Shown here piece by piece: positions 1-10,817 of a DNA stretch of 64,000 bases. How positions within the stretch are numbered: the stretch's first letter is position 1; the number at the start of each line of letters is the position of its first letter. A model generated the notes under the pieces. The model worked only from the letters and a program-made list of their open reading frames with translations, had not been told where the DNA came from and searched no databases. Made by a program: the position numbers and the translations under genes. The stretch lies in assembly GCA_013368315.1 (NCBI GenBank), contig JAACJM010000029.1, positions 62,001-126,000 of the forward strand, written 5' to 3'. The stretch comes from Tetrapyrgos nigripes (taxonomy: Eukaryota > Basidiomycota > Agaricomycetes > Agaricales > Campanellaceae).

Positions 1-3000
1 AAGTGGCTCACAGCCTGCACCTCCCAATGGCATGACCACTCAATCCTTGCCATCCAGCCGTGTTGCAAGCCCAACACCTGGCACGACTTCGACGGGATGG
101 GAATGGCTGACTCCTCATCTCCAAAACGAGGATGGAAGGTACGACAAGCTAATCGACTGGCAGCGAGACGCAACAATCGGACTAGGAGGGATGGAATTAC
201 CCTCCAGGGCTCCAACTCCGAGTTCAATGCCAGAACTCAGGAGCATGTCTCCGAGCCTATCCGAAACCAGCGATCTCGAGTACATGTCGACTCCGCCATC
301 GATCGGCGGGATGAGTCTACCTACGTCACCCGTAGAGGACACCGCATCGTTCGGAATTCCAAGTCCACGACCTTCTACCCCCGTCATGGTTACCGTCAAT
401 GCCGCAAATAATTATGGATGGTCCTTAGACTCCGAACCCTCTGGCTTGGACAATGGTTATCTCAGGTCAGATCTCAATTCAGATCTTATGAATAAAAGTA
501 CTGATGCGCTTTTTCCAGCAGCTCGTAATTTGGAAGCAGGTTCTTCATGTATATATTTATTACATACCGCTCCTCTGGGTTTAACAACCCCTTTTATTTA
601 TAATGATCTGTACACTAGCCCTGGCGGCAACAATAAATATTTATGTGCCTGTGGCACTCTGTTCTCACTATGCCAGAAGTGTAAGAAAAAGAGATCTGAT
701 ACTGTCAAAATCCACTTCAGTGATGGATGGTTACTTGATTCTGGAGCATCAGCGCATTTTACGTTCGACATCAATGACTTTGTTGAATTGAGTTATATAA
801 AACCAATTCCAGTGAAAACTGCCAATGGATTCACGAAGATTCGTGCGTCCGGAACAGTCCTGATCTCTCAATGTAAAAGAGTTATGAAATTATATCCGGT
901 CTATTACATCCCCGATCTAAATCAACGACTCTTATCTGTCGGTCAATTTTTAAATGACAACATGTTTATGCGCGGTAACTCCGATCATATCACCATTTCG
1001 AGAAATACAACATTCTTGACTTTCTCAAAGCGTATACCGGAAGAAACGCTATACTATCTTCCACACAAATCGAAAATTGTCGCTTCTAAAGCCAATCTTT
1101 TGGTTTATCTTATCAACTACGAGATTTTACATCGTCGTATAGGGCATCCCTCTCGTGATGTTCTAAAACATGTCCGACAACACACCCTTGGCACTCCTGA
1201 ATTCATTATTCCAAAGGAGCTTCCTTTGTGCAAAGGCTGTCTTGAAGGCAAAACTCCCAGACAAGCTTACCCTCCAAACGAACGACGTGCTACTCGTCCT
1301 TTCCAAATTATCCATACGGATTTACATGAATACCCCACGATATCCTACCACAAGTACAAGTATATAATCGTCTTCTTTGATGATTACACTTCAGATGCTT
1401 GGATACGTTTTCTCAAAGACAAAAAACAACCACTAACTGCCACTCGCCAGTTCCTTGCGATGGTAGAAACTCAATATAAGACGAAAGTCGAACAGTGGAT
1501 GTCTGATATGGGTGGTGAATTCATCAAAGGCACCTACCGAGAAATGTTACTCGAGAAGGGTGTTAAAATCCTTAACAGTGCTCCATACATTCATCAACAG
1601 AATGGTCGAGCAGAACGCTTTATACGCACTCTAATGGATAAGTCATTAGCAATGATGAAGTTAGCATGTCTACCTGAATCTTGGTGGGAATATGCTGTCC
1701 GTCATGGATTGTATGTCTATCGACGTACTCCCTTACGACGACACAAATGGATAACTCCATTTGAAATGCTTGAGAAGGAAAAACCACGTATCGATCATTT
1801 ACGAGTTTTTGGCTGTGGAGCTTATGTCTTTAAACCTGAGGAAACTCGAAAGAACAAACTCGCTTCCAAGTCAGAACTCATGACGTATCTTGGTGTAGCA
1901 CCAGGAGAACGTGGAAATCTTTTCATGCGTACAAACAATGCGGAATTTACATCCCCGCAAGCTGTGTTCGAGGAAGACTTCTTTCCTCGATGTAAAACTC
2001 AATCTCGTAATTCGAAACAACTACCTATCGAGTCGTCGCAAAACGATGACACTCCTCTACCACAAACAATCCCTGACGATGATGATGAAGATTTTCATCA
2101 TCGTCCTCCTCGCATCCCTTCAACAAGGAGACCTGATCAGCTTCGTGACGACGAACCTGAACAGGATCCACCGCCTTCGTCCCCGGATAGTGATTCTGAG
2201 CCTAGAAGAACGGTAACACCGCCGCCAGTGGAGACACCACCTCCTCAGGCACCTCGAAAGCCCAAAGCTCCTAGACAAAGACGGCCACCAACAGAACCAA
2301 CGCGTCGAAGCGAGCGTACTGGTACTGTACCTAAACGATACGGGGATAGACACCCTGTAGAAGTTGAACGCGATCTTGAACCTCAAATCGCAGCTGATAA
2401 AAGAGCGGAAGCAAAAGCTAAAGCAGAGAGAGACGCTCGGAGAGAAAACCGACGTCAGCAAGCTGCGGAGCAACAGGTTCCTGGACCTAGTTCTGCATCC
2501 GGAAGCGCACCCCAGGGGGAGCAGCAAGCCGAGAGTGATGACTCTGCACGCCCTGAATCAGAAGAAATGGCTGAACCATGCCGTGAAGGGGGAGTATCTA
2601 TAAATTTCTTGCTTATGCAGGCAATTGCTCCTGGAGAAATCGATTCCCACTTGCTTATTCAGAAAGTTACTTCGAAGAATGATGGGAATCAACCAAATGT
2701 TCGTAATATTCGCGAATGGACATTCAAAGACATTGCTCGCTTACCTATAGCTGAGCAAGAGGAATGGAAAGTCGCTTGCCGCGAAGAACTAGAGGCTCTT
2801 CGCAAGCGCGACACCTATGAATTGGTCGAAAGACCTAAAGATAGGAAAGTTATCAAAAACCGATGGGTCTTCGACATCAAAACTGATGGTCGTAAAAAGG
2901 CAAGACTCATTGCAAAAGGTTTTTCACAGGTCGAAGGCATAGACTTTGATCAAATATATTCGCCTGTTGTTCGATTCGAGACTGTGCGCTTAATCTTCGC

Positions 3001-4273
3001 TTTAGCTGCACTTAAGGGCTGGCACGTGTCCGGTGTCGATGTCCGATCAGCCTATTTATATGGCTTACTCGATGAAGAAATCTATATGGAACAACCGGAA
3101 GCCTTTAAAGTAAAAGGACAAGAGCATAAAGTCGTCCGGCTTCTTCGTGCTCTTTACGGACTCAAACAAGCAGGACTTGCGTGGTGGAAAAGTCTTGATA
3201 AATCCATGGCGGAACTTGGTTTTAAACGAATCATTTCCGACGCCGGAATCTTCATTCACAAACGCTATGACGCCAACAATAATCTTATTGAAAATTCTAT
3301 CGTTATTGCTGTAGTCTATGTGGATGACGCTCTATTCTGTGGAGCTAACAAAACCTTAGTCTTACGACTCAAAGGAGACTTTATGAAGAGATGGGAATGT
3401 AGGGATCTAGGCGATGCCAAAGAATTCCTTAGAATGAGAATTACCAGGAAAGGCAGCAAGATCTCTTTAGATCAGTGCGCTTATCTGGATAAAATCCTAG
3501 AGACTTATGGAATGCAAAACGCGAAAGCTTCTGCTACTCCATTACCTGGCAATTATCACCCTCTTCCTCTTCCAAATGACACTCCTGTCAATCATACTCT
3601 TCGTCAAAGTTATCAGGAGATAATCGGATCCTTACTTTACTTAATGTTAGGAACACGTCCTGATATTTCCTTTGCTGTCACAAAACTTGCGCAATTTGCT
3701 GCAAACCCCTCACAAGAACACTACAATAAGGCGAAAGACATTTGCCGTTATCTTGTTGGCACTAGAAAATATGCTCTTGTGTACAACGGTCGAGGGGGAG
3801 AAGGCTTATCAGCCTACACAGACTCTGATTGGGGATCAGATCCTGGAACTCGCAAATCTCAAACTGGCTTCTTTCTACAATTAGCCCAAGCACCATTTAG
3901 CTGGACGTCTAGACAACAAAAGACAGTTGCTCTATCTTCGACTGAAGCTGAATACATGGCACTTAGTGACTGCAGTTGACAAGTCTGCTGGTTTAAGACT
4001 CTTCTCAGTGAAATTGAATATCCTCTTCACGCTATTCCAATTTACGGTGACAATCAGGGATCAATTTTTATTGCATCAAATCCTGTCACGGATAAGCGAA
4101 CCAAGCACATTGATATTCGATATCATTTTGTTCGAGAAAAAGTCATCGATGAGACAGTCAAGTTATTCTTCATTGAAGGAAGCAATAACCCTGCAGATCT
4201 ATTCACTAAAGCTTTAGATCGAATAAAGTTTGAGAAGTTCAGGAAACAATTAGGACTTCAGTTTTATAATTGA
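1..4273 (+). pseudogene. Ty1/Copia gag-pol polyprotein, 5'-partial, with one in-frame stop
   Basis: The reading frame is already open at base 2, so the true start lies left of the window; the first ATG is at 32. Counting from it: a low-complexity gag tail, an aspartic protease motif LLDSGAS near residue 236, an HHCC integrase zinc finger near 367-405, integrase core acidic residues near 430 (IIHTDLHEY), 492 (SDMGGEF) and 528 (NGRAER), a proline/arginine-rich linker, Copia-type reverse transcriptase with YVDDA near 1098, and RNase H blocks AYTDSDWG and LSSTEAEYMAL. The order protease-integrase-RT-RNase H defines the Copia superfamily. A TGA at 3977-3979 ends the long frame, yet the same frame continues with conserved RNase H sequence (DNQGS, TKHIDIRYHFVRE) to a TGA at 4271-4273. 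The element is therefore near-intact with one late nonsense codon. A purine tract and LTR follow. Confidence 0.95.
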
Positions 4274-4380
4274 AGAAATTGCATCGAAAACGTCGAGGCA
4301 CTGGATCCCTTCCTTCCATGGCTGCTTACAGCGCCTACCTATGCTTACGCGCACTAACCGTGCTGCTTAGCAAGGGGGAG

Positions 4381-4707
4381 TGTTGAATTGGCGCATTCAG
4401 TTGCAGCCATCAACGTATTCTATGTAGAACAATAGTAGTAGTTATATATAGACAATAAAGTGTAGTACTACAATAGTGTACGAAACCAGCATTGTTCTAT
4501 CCAGTACAATAGAATCTTATTGTTACTCTAGTATTAGTTTACATGTATTTGTACCTCCTAATAGGTATATAAGGACTTGTAGATAATCCTCCTAAATAAC
4601 AAGTTTTACACTTAACCCACATCGCTCTACAAGCCTCTAACAAGCCTAACAAGCTAACTCTTATCCCCAGCCTCTAACAAGCCTAACAAGCTAACTCTTA
4701 TCCCCAG
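4381..4707 (+). repeat. 3' LTR of the left-edge Copia element
   Basis: The LTR starts TGTTGAATTGG directly after the polypurine tract AGCAAGGGGGAG. It contains an AATAAA-like stretch and a TATATAAGG box near 4564. It ends in TTATCCCCA. The last 37 bp unit is tandemly duplicated (4634-4670 and 4671-4707), so the exact end could be 4669 or 4706. The matching 5' LTR is outside the window. Confidence 0.8.
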
Positions 4708-5700
4708 GTAAGTAGCGTAGTTGCCACTGCGTTTAGTAGTGTACAAGCCGTACCATGCCTGCTTAACATCGGTATCCTCCAGAGTCCAAACGTCTTGTCC
4801 TTCCCGCACACCAAGCCCAACATCTAGCCATAGCTGGGAGTCGGTCTCAGTCCGATAAAACATCCTTCTCGTGGTTCTTGGTTTAGAAGATGTAGAGCTA
4901 AAGGCATCACCTCCACTGAAGCACTTTAGCCTACAGCTACGACGTCCACTTCGTCGTCCATTGGGCGAGTTGGTGGTGCCAGCACGTCTCGGAACCCCAG
5001 ACTTACCTCTCTCCATTGTCTGTTCATGACTACTCCCCAGCCTTTACACCGATTACCGCACGGTCCACGAGCCCGCAGCCCGCCTTCTCGTAACCCATAT
5101 CCCCACTTCGAGTCCAATCTCAACAGTACATACCTGCATTCCAGGTCATCATCGCGTAAAAAACCGTTGTCAGCGTTGAAAAATCGTCAATTCGCTTCGC
5201 TCCCAGCTGTAGCTTCGGGAATACCCACATTACACGTTACTGAAGGGGGCGTTTGGGCCTCTGTCGTCGAGCCGTCATGATGGACACAGGGTTATACTGG
5301 AGAGAAAGATGACGATAGCGAGAGGCATGCAGGGATGCCGGTCCAAATCCTTGAGGATACATTCCTTCTGTCCTGTCTCGGGCGTGGTGGAAACCATCCT
5401 CGAATACTCATCTACATCGACTTCCCCCACTGTCATTCGCGTCCTCATCCCTCTTCACAACATCACTTCGGCGTCGTGTTAGACTTGTCACTGGCAGTCT
5501 ATCTTATCCCAATCTCAACATGTATCTCATTCCATTTCATTCTACACCCACGTCAAAATCCTTAACCACCCGAATCGTCGTCCCTACTCGCTCTGTCTCT
5601 CACTATACCTCTCTGGGCCTTGGGGATAACAATATATATCCATTGATGCACCGAGGCTCCTCTCGAGCCCTTATATCGCATTCGTCATGACATCTCTCCT
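4708..5700. other. Non-coding flank, nothing recognised
   Basis: Only short overlapping frames occur here. A minus-strand frame (4654-5016, 120 codons) reads into the LTR and matches no family I recognise, so I do not call it. It could be the remnant of a host exon into which the Copia element inserted. Confidence 0.4.
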
Positions 5701-6475
5701 CTCAAACCTCGGCCCCCCTCTGTTCAACGATGGCGAAGCTCGTCACAGACACATGGACCAAGCATAAGACCCAAAAGAGACTATTATCTTTTGACGTCGA
5801 AACGACAGTGTAGGGCGTGTGTGAGAGGTTGCGAAAAGATGGAGGAGTGTGTGATGGAATGACTAAGGGAGTGAAGCGAAAGACGTCTTGGTGGATGGAT
5901 GGTGTGGGGAAGAGTATGTTGCACTGACGACGAAGAGAAGGGATACTAGGATCACACGAAGGAAACAGAGACGTCCACGTTCACTCTAAGCTTGTCATCG
6001 CTCTGATCCGTCCCAATCACCTTCCCCGTCGATTCCCCACTCTTCATTCCTCCATACACACTCTAGCTCCTTCGGAATCGAGGGGTAGAGACGGAACAAC
6101 CACTTCAAACCGCCGCTCTGATGCATCCCCACTCGTACACTCTCTTTCCCCCACTCTCACTCGCCCCCCACCCTCCCTCACCTCTGCTATTTTCCATCAT
6201 TACCCCACCCCTACTCCATCCCACCCCCAAACTTCAAAACCCTCCCTCTTTCCCATTCCTTCGCACCCAACATCCCAATCCCCCACTATCAAGCTAACTC
6301 TATCGCTATCGCTATGTCTTCCTCTCATCTACTCATCCCTTCTGTGCAAAGCTTCCCCTCCTCATCAACTCCATCAACTATGCTGTAGCCGACTTCCGTC
6401 TACACTCCAAGTACCCAACATCACTATATAGCAAAGTCGCAGAGGGAGGGTGACAATTGACAATTGACAATTGAT
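5700..6475. repeat. Diverged duplicated block, copy 1
   Basis: This block aligns in the same orientation with 42180-43395. Shared landmarks in order: a CGAAACGACAGTGTAGG-like start, GACGACGAAG...GATACTAGG, ACTCTAGCTCCTTCGGAATCGA, GGAACAACCACTTCAAA, and a closing ACTATATAGC.AAGTCGCAGAGGGA near 6421-6450. Copy 2 has about 300 bp extra. Pyrimidine-rich with no convincing reading frame; it may be an old gene fragment or a non-autonomous repeat. A GACAATT triplet repeat ends it (6452-6474). Confidence 0.7.
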
Positions 6476-7150
6476 GAAGTTGGGGAGGGAGTGGAGGCGA
6501 TAGAGTGCTGCCGTCGTTGTCCTCCCTGCGCAAAAGTTCCGGGTTAAGAGTCATTCCGGCTTAGGGTTGACCGAACAACTCACCATATACTCTCAACCTT
6601 CCCCCGATGCAATCTCAGGACCACCTCTACCTCTTCACCTCTTCTTGGGCCCTCTTAGCCTGGAGACCAAGACGCTCAGCTCGCTGAGCGCTTGGAAGAT
6701 CTGAGTTTAAAATTGGCGTAGACATTTAGTGAGGTGTGTGCCTGTAAATAGCTACCTTTTTTAGTACAGCTATCGATACTATTCAGTACCTTTCGGAGCT
6801 ATGACGCGGCTAGGATGTGTGTACAGTATACACCCTCCTAACACATACCCGCCTTAACACATAACCCCCAATAGGACATACCTTTCGGCTGTCACCACCA
6901 TGGTTACTATGGTGTAACACATACCTCCGCTATAACACATAGGACATACCCATTTGACTAGACCATAAGACATACCTTCCTTATATGGAAGACATACTGC
7001 CACACGTTTCGTCGGTACGGAGCTCAAGAGGGTCAACAAAGGGTTGACGAAGGGTTGAAAAGATGATTTTGGAATATGATTTGATTTTTTTGTAATTTTT
7101 TTACAATTCCGTAGTGCGCCGCAGCCTGAGTTCTTCTTCATCGTCTCCCA

Positions 7151-7477
7151 ATGCCCCCCAAACCTCTGGAGACCTTGAAAAAAGGTCTATCTGTACTCTC
7201 CGAACGCATTGTCGCCAAAAGGAAGGACATTACAACCAGGCTTATGCACAAAAAGAAGGTCTCAGAGGAAGAAGAGAAATGGCTCGACAATGAGGGAAAT
7301 GTGGTTGACGAGACATTGGTCATCGAAAAATTGGACAAAGCCTCAGATTACGAACGTGGTTTAGAGTGCTTGAACTTGGAGGAAAAGGCCATTGTTGGAC
7401 GGTTGGAGGAACTCGGGGGTGTCATAAAGGGTGACAACGTGTTGAAGAAAAGAAAACGTACGCCGCTCAACCTTTAA
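7151..7477 (+). CDS. Short charged ORF upstream of the pogo transposase
   Basis: A 108-residue open frame, MPPKPLETLKKG to KKRKRTPLNL, very rich in Lys and Glu with a heptad-like pattern in the middle (likely coiled coil) and a basic KKRKR tail that resembles a nuclear localisation signal. It lies inside the pogo element, 26 bp before the transposase ATG, on the same strand. It could be an accessory protein, or a 5' exon joined to the transposase by splicing: an acceptor-like TTTAG ends at 7496, but the only frame-compatible donors (for example 7441 GTTGAAG) are weak. I recognise no family. Confidence 0.5.
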   Translation: MPPKPLETLKKGLSVLSERIVAKRKDITTRLMHKKKVSEEEEKWLDNEGNVVDETLVIEKLDKASDYERGLECLNLEEKAIVGRLEELGGVIKGDNVLKKRKRTPLNL

Positions 7478-7503
7478 ATATTGTTCCTGAATTTAGAGTT
7501 TCC

Positions 7504-9287
7504 ATGACAGGCCCCGAAGAACCCAAAACGACGAAGGGAACCAAGAAAAAGGGAAAAGAAAAGGCACCAGAGTTTACACGCAAGGAGATTGCTACCGTTG
7601 CTCAGCGCATCCGGGTTCTCGACTGGTTTCACAAGAACGGTAAAAACCAGACACAGACCGCAAAGCATTTTGCCTCAATCTACCCAAATTTGCAACTCAG
7701 GCAGGACCGGATCTCAGTGTGGTTGAGGGAAGAGAGTAAATGGCGAGCACGCTATGAGGCCGATGGTGTTGCTGCATCCAAAAATAAGCGTGCTCGTCAA
7801 ACTCAGCATCCAGAGGTGACCGAGATGATGGATTTGTGGGTCTCCACGGCTATGAGCCATAAAATCAATTTGACTGGAGAGGTTCTTCGTCAGAAATGGA
7901 TGGCTTTTGCAGACCTATGTGGGATTGAACAGGGGGACAGGTTGGAATTGAGTAATGGTTGGCTTGGACGTTTCAAAGACCGTCATAACTTGAAGAGGTT
8001 TACGAGACACGGCGAGGCAGCTTCGGCCACTTCTGAGGCTGTTGAAGCTGAGCGAAAGCGGATCCAAGAGCTTATCGCATGCTCTGGGTATAGGTTGAAG
8101 GATATCTTCAATATGGACGAAACTGGGCTTTTTTATGCGTGAGTTCGGATTTTCTGATGAGAATAGACCATGTCTAACAAACTTTTAGCATGCCCCCTGA
8201 CTCTGGGTTATCTGATCAGAGGCATTCTGGCGTGAAAGGGAGCAAAGTTCGTTTGACATATGCTCTCACGGCAAACGCAGATGGTTCTGAAAAGAAAGAG
8301 GCTTTCATCATTGGAAAGGCTAAAAAGCCTCGTGTTTTTGCCAATAAAACAGGTGCTCAGCTTGGTTTCCGGTATCGTAACAATGCGAAGGCCTGGATGA
8401 TCACTATCCTGTACCAGGAATGGATTTTGGAGTGGGAGCAAGAGCTGAAGCTAAAGAATCGAAGAATTCTTTTGCTTCAAGACAACTTCTCCGGCCATAT
8501 CGTTCCCGAAGATCTTGAGCACATCCGTGTCGTGAACTTCGAGCCCAATTTAACAGCACATGTACAACCTTGCGATCAAGGTATCATTCGTACCTTCAAG
8601 GCTCACTACCGTCGCCGTTACTTCCAGCGTGCTATTGACCGCTATGACTCTGGCATTACCCCTTCCAAAATCTACGATATTGACCAGCTTACAGCTATGC
8701 GCATTGCTGATGAGGCTTGGAAAGCAGTAGATTGCACCACAATATTCAACTGCTTTCGCAAGGCTGGCATTCTCCCTGACTCTACCAACACCATTGCTGT
8801 CTCCAATCCCGTCTCTCTCCCTATTTCCTCTCTTCTCAGTATCTCTTCCGACGTCGATCCCATTTCACGCATTGAACAGGACCTAAACGAGACTCTCGAT
8901 GCTCTCCAGACCACTGGAGCTCTTCAAAAGTGCAACCGGATGACGATCGACTCTCTTTTGAACCATCAAAAGGAGCTTGATTACATGAACGAGGATGATG
9001 ACCCGGAACAGGGAATCTACGACGCAGTGATAAAGGCGATGGATGCTCGAGAAAATGCGGAGATCAATGGCGGGGATGATGACGTTGACGACGATGCTCC
9101 CATACAGCCGCGCCCCAGTCGTCGTGAGGCTCTACAGGCTGCAGTAGTCATTCAGGATTTCGTTCGTGGCATGGAGGACCCATTTGCTCGGAAATTGGAA
9201 GGTATTCTTGCTTCCTTTGGTCGTCAGACTCAACTCGAAGAGACTCGGGCCATGATAGATACTCAAATTACTGATTACTTCTCGTAA
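7504..9287 (+). CDS. Pogo/Fot1-type DDE transposase (CENP-B-like)
   Basis: Two exons, 7504-8138 and 8189-9287, with a 50 nt intron (GTGAGT donor, TCTAAC branch, TTTTAG acceptor); joined product 577 residues, no stops. The N-terminus has a pogo/psq-type helix-turn-helix (residues about 30-80, with QTAKHFA and ISVWLRE), then a CENP-B DNA-binding segment (about 100-165, ending GWLGRFKDRHNLKR). The DDE_1 catalytic core has D205 in NMDETGLFY, D310 in LLQDNFSGH and D341 in QPCDQGIIR, a DD30D spacing that fits the pogo group. The C-terminal part is acidic (NEDDD, DDDVDDDA). All catalytic acids are present. Function: cut-and-paste transposition at TA sites using the element's CAG-type TIRs. Start chosen at the first in-frame ATG before the HTH. 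Confidence 0.92.
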
Positions 9288-9436
9288 AGAACCGTTAAAA
9301 CATGTAACTACACTAAAATTTATTACAAGCGGATTTGGGTCCAATTTTATCGGACTCCCTCGTAGGACATACTCTCCCATAACACATACCTTGGGCCTGT
9401 AACCTAGGGGTATGTGTTAAGAGGGTGTATACTGTA

Positions 9437-9535
9437 CAGTGAATCCGAAAACTGATGTCACCCCTGTGACCAGATCGAATTGAGTTTTTGAATTGAATCT
9501 GGTCACAGGGGTGACATCAGTTTTCGGAGTCACTG
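9437..9535. mobile_element. 99 bp pogo-like hairpin MITE abutting the pogo element
   Basis: Near-perfect palindrome: CAGTGAATCCGAAAACTGAT at the left and its complement at the right, with a loop of about 21 bp. Ends are CAG...CTG and it is flanked by TA on both sides (9435-9436, 9536-9537). The left TA is shared with the right end of the pogo element. Its TIR differs from that of the neighbouring pogo, so it was probably mobilised by another family member. Confidence 0.9.
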
Positions 9536-10689
9536 TAATTGATAAAGTCTTTCTACTGCAACCCCCATCTTTCCTGCTTGAATAGATGAACTTGTACACT
9601 TTCAAGGTCAATGAGCAGCAACCAAGCACTCCTGATTTGACGCCTCTTTCTGGCATTATCAGTTTCACAAGCTCTGTTTGAAAGCCGCATAGCAGCAATG
9701 GTTTTCACCGGAATTGCGCCGGTTAAATCAGACAAACTCAAAGTACTTCCTCAATTGAGTTCCACAAATACAGCACTCGAGGAGTAATGCAGCTCTTAAT
9801 TGAAGCTCGCGGGGCACCTGGCATTCAGTAACCAGCCAGGACACTAGGCAAAATTGGAAAGCAACCCAACACATAGGAAGTTCAAGGGTCAAAAGGAAGT
9901 CCCATGGAACGAGCAAGTCAGGAAGACTCCACATGCGAATGAATGCTTTGATGTATCCAATGGAACAGATACTTGCGAGTTCTTTTTGATGCGGCCATGA
10001 TCAGAGATTTTAAGTTCACGTTCCATAAGGGAGAATTAGATGGTAGACATAGAGTATGAGGAAAGGTAGGGATGGTGGTGGTTTATTAGAAAGTAGCTAC
10101 TCGTACAATAAGCACTTGGTAAGCGCAAGCTACCTCTGAAAGGTACTGAGTAGTATTGATAGTCGTACCGAAAAAGGTAGCTATTTACAGGCACACACCT
10201 CGCCAAATGTCTACACCAATTTTAAACTCAGATCTTCCAAGCACTCAGTGAGCTGAGCAGTTGGATTCCAGGCTAGGGCCCTCTACTCGTTTTGTCATCA
10301 GCTTTGCCTTCTCTTTGACCAACACCTCCCTTCCAATCATCCCATTATGCGTTTTCTCCGAACATTGCATGTTGCTATAGCAACAACCTCATCTGTTTAC
10401 ACTGGTGTTATAGGGAGAAGAGTGGGGGTGAAGGAATACGGCTTGAGGCAACTTTACCTCTTCGTGCTGGGCTTTTTCATCGGTATTGTGGTGTGCTGCG
10501 TTGAAGGTGTAGTGGTGGTGGTACAAAGAGTCAGACGTGTTTGGTAACACATACAATTTCATCAAGCTAGAATTCTGCACCTAGATAAAGTAAAAGAGAA
10601 AATATAAGTCTAGGTATGTTAGCATGAGTCTGAGTCAAGTATGAAAGTAACTCACCTCTCAACACGTGGACCATAAAGAAAGAAACAAG

Positions 10690-10817
10690 ACAAAGGAAAA
10701 TGTAACTGTAAGTAGCCGTAAATAACCCAGTGAGAACCAACTCTGAGCTGAACTGAGTCGAACTGAGATTTTATGAGAAATCTGAGAAAAGCTGAGCCAG
10801 CCACGAAATTTGAGCCC
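10690..10817 (+). repeat. CTGAG-rich dispersed repeat, copy 1
   Basis: Shares GGAAAATGTAACTGTAA, CCGTAAATAAC, GAGAACCAACTCTGAGCTG and GAGCCAGCCACGAAATTTG with 12385-12535. A related inverted CTGAG-rich copy is at 14970-15055. Confidence 0.75.

Larger units (their letters stand above)
6824..9434 (+). mobile_element. Complete pogo/Fot1-type (Tc1/mariner superfamily) DNA transposon
   Basis: The element starts CAGTATACACCCTCCTAACA and ends with the near-perfect inverse ...GAGGGTGTATACTG. It is flanked by TA on both sides (6822-6823 and 9435-9436), the usual Tc1/mariner/pogo target duplication. CAG...CTG ends are typical of the pogo group. Sub-terminal AACACATACC motifs recur inside both ends. 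It carries a short ORF (7151-7477) and an apparently intact transposase (7504-9287), so it may be recent and possibly autonomous. Confidence 0.93.
6647..10283. mobile_element. Outer long-TIR element, host of a pogo transposon and a MITE
   Basis: About 155 bp at 6647-6802 is the imperfect inverted complement of 10128-10283. Shared words include GGGCCCT, TAGCCTGGA, GCTTGGAAGATCTGAGTTT, AAAATTGG.GTAGACATTT, GAGGTGTGTGCCTGTAAATA and CAGTACCTTTC. Without the pogo insertion (6824-9434) and the adjoining MITE (9437-9535) the element is about 0.92 kb. Its own interior (9538-10127) has only short minus-strand frames with no recognisable domain, so it is non-autonomous or decayed. I see no clear target-site duplication, so the superfamily is unassigned. 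Confidence 0.75.

Noticed and set aside
2120..2527. 135-codon minus-strand frame
   Set aside because: Shadow of the Copia polyprotein linker, Arg/Ser-rich on the opposite strand.
4654..5016. 120-codon minus-strand gene next to the Copia LTR
   Set aside because: It reads into the LTR, has no recognisable domain or splice structure, and may be chance.
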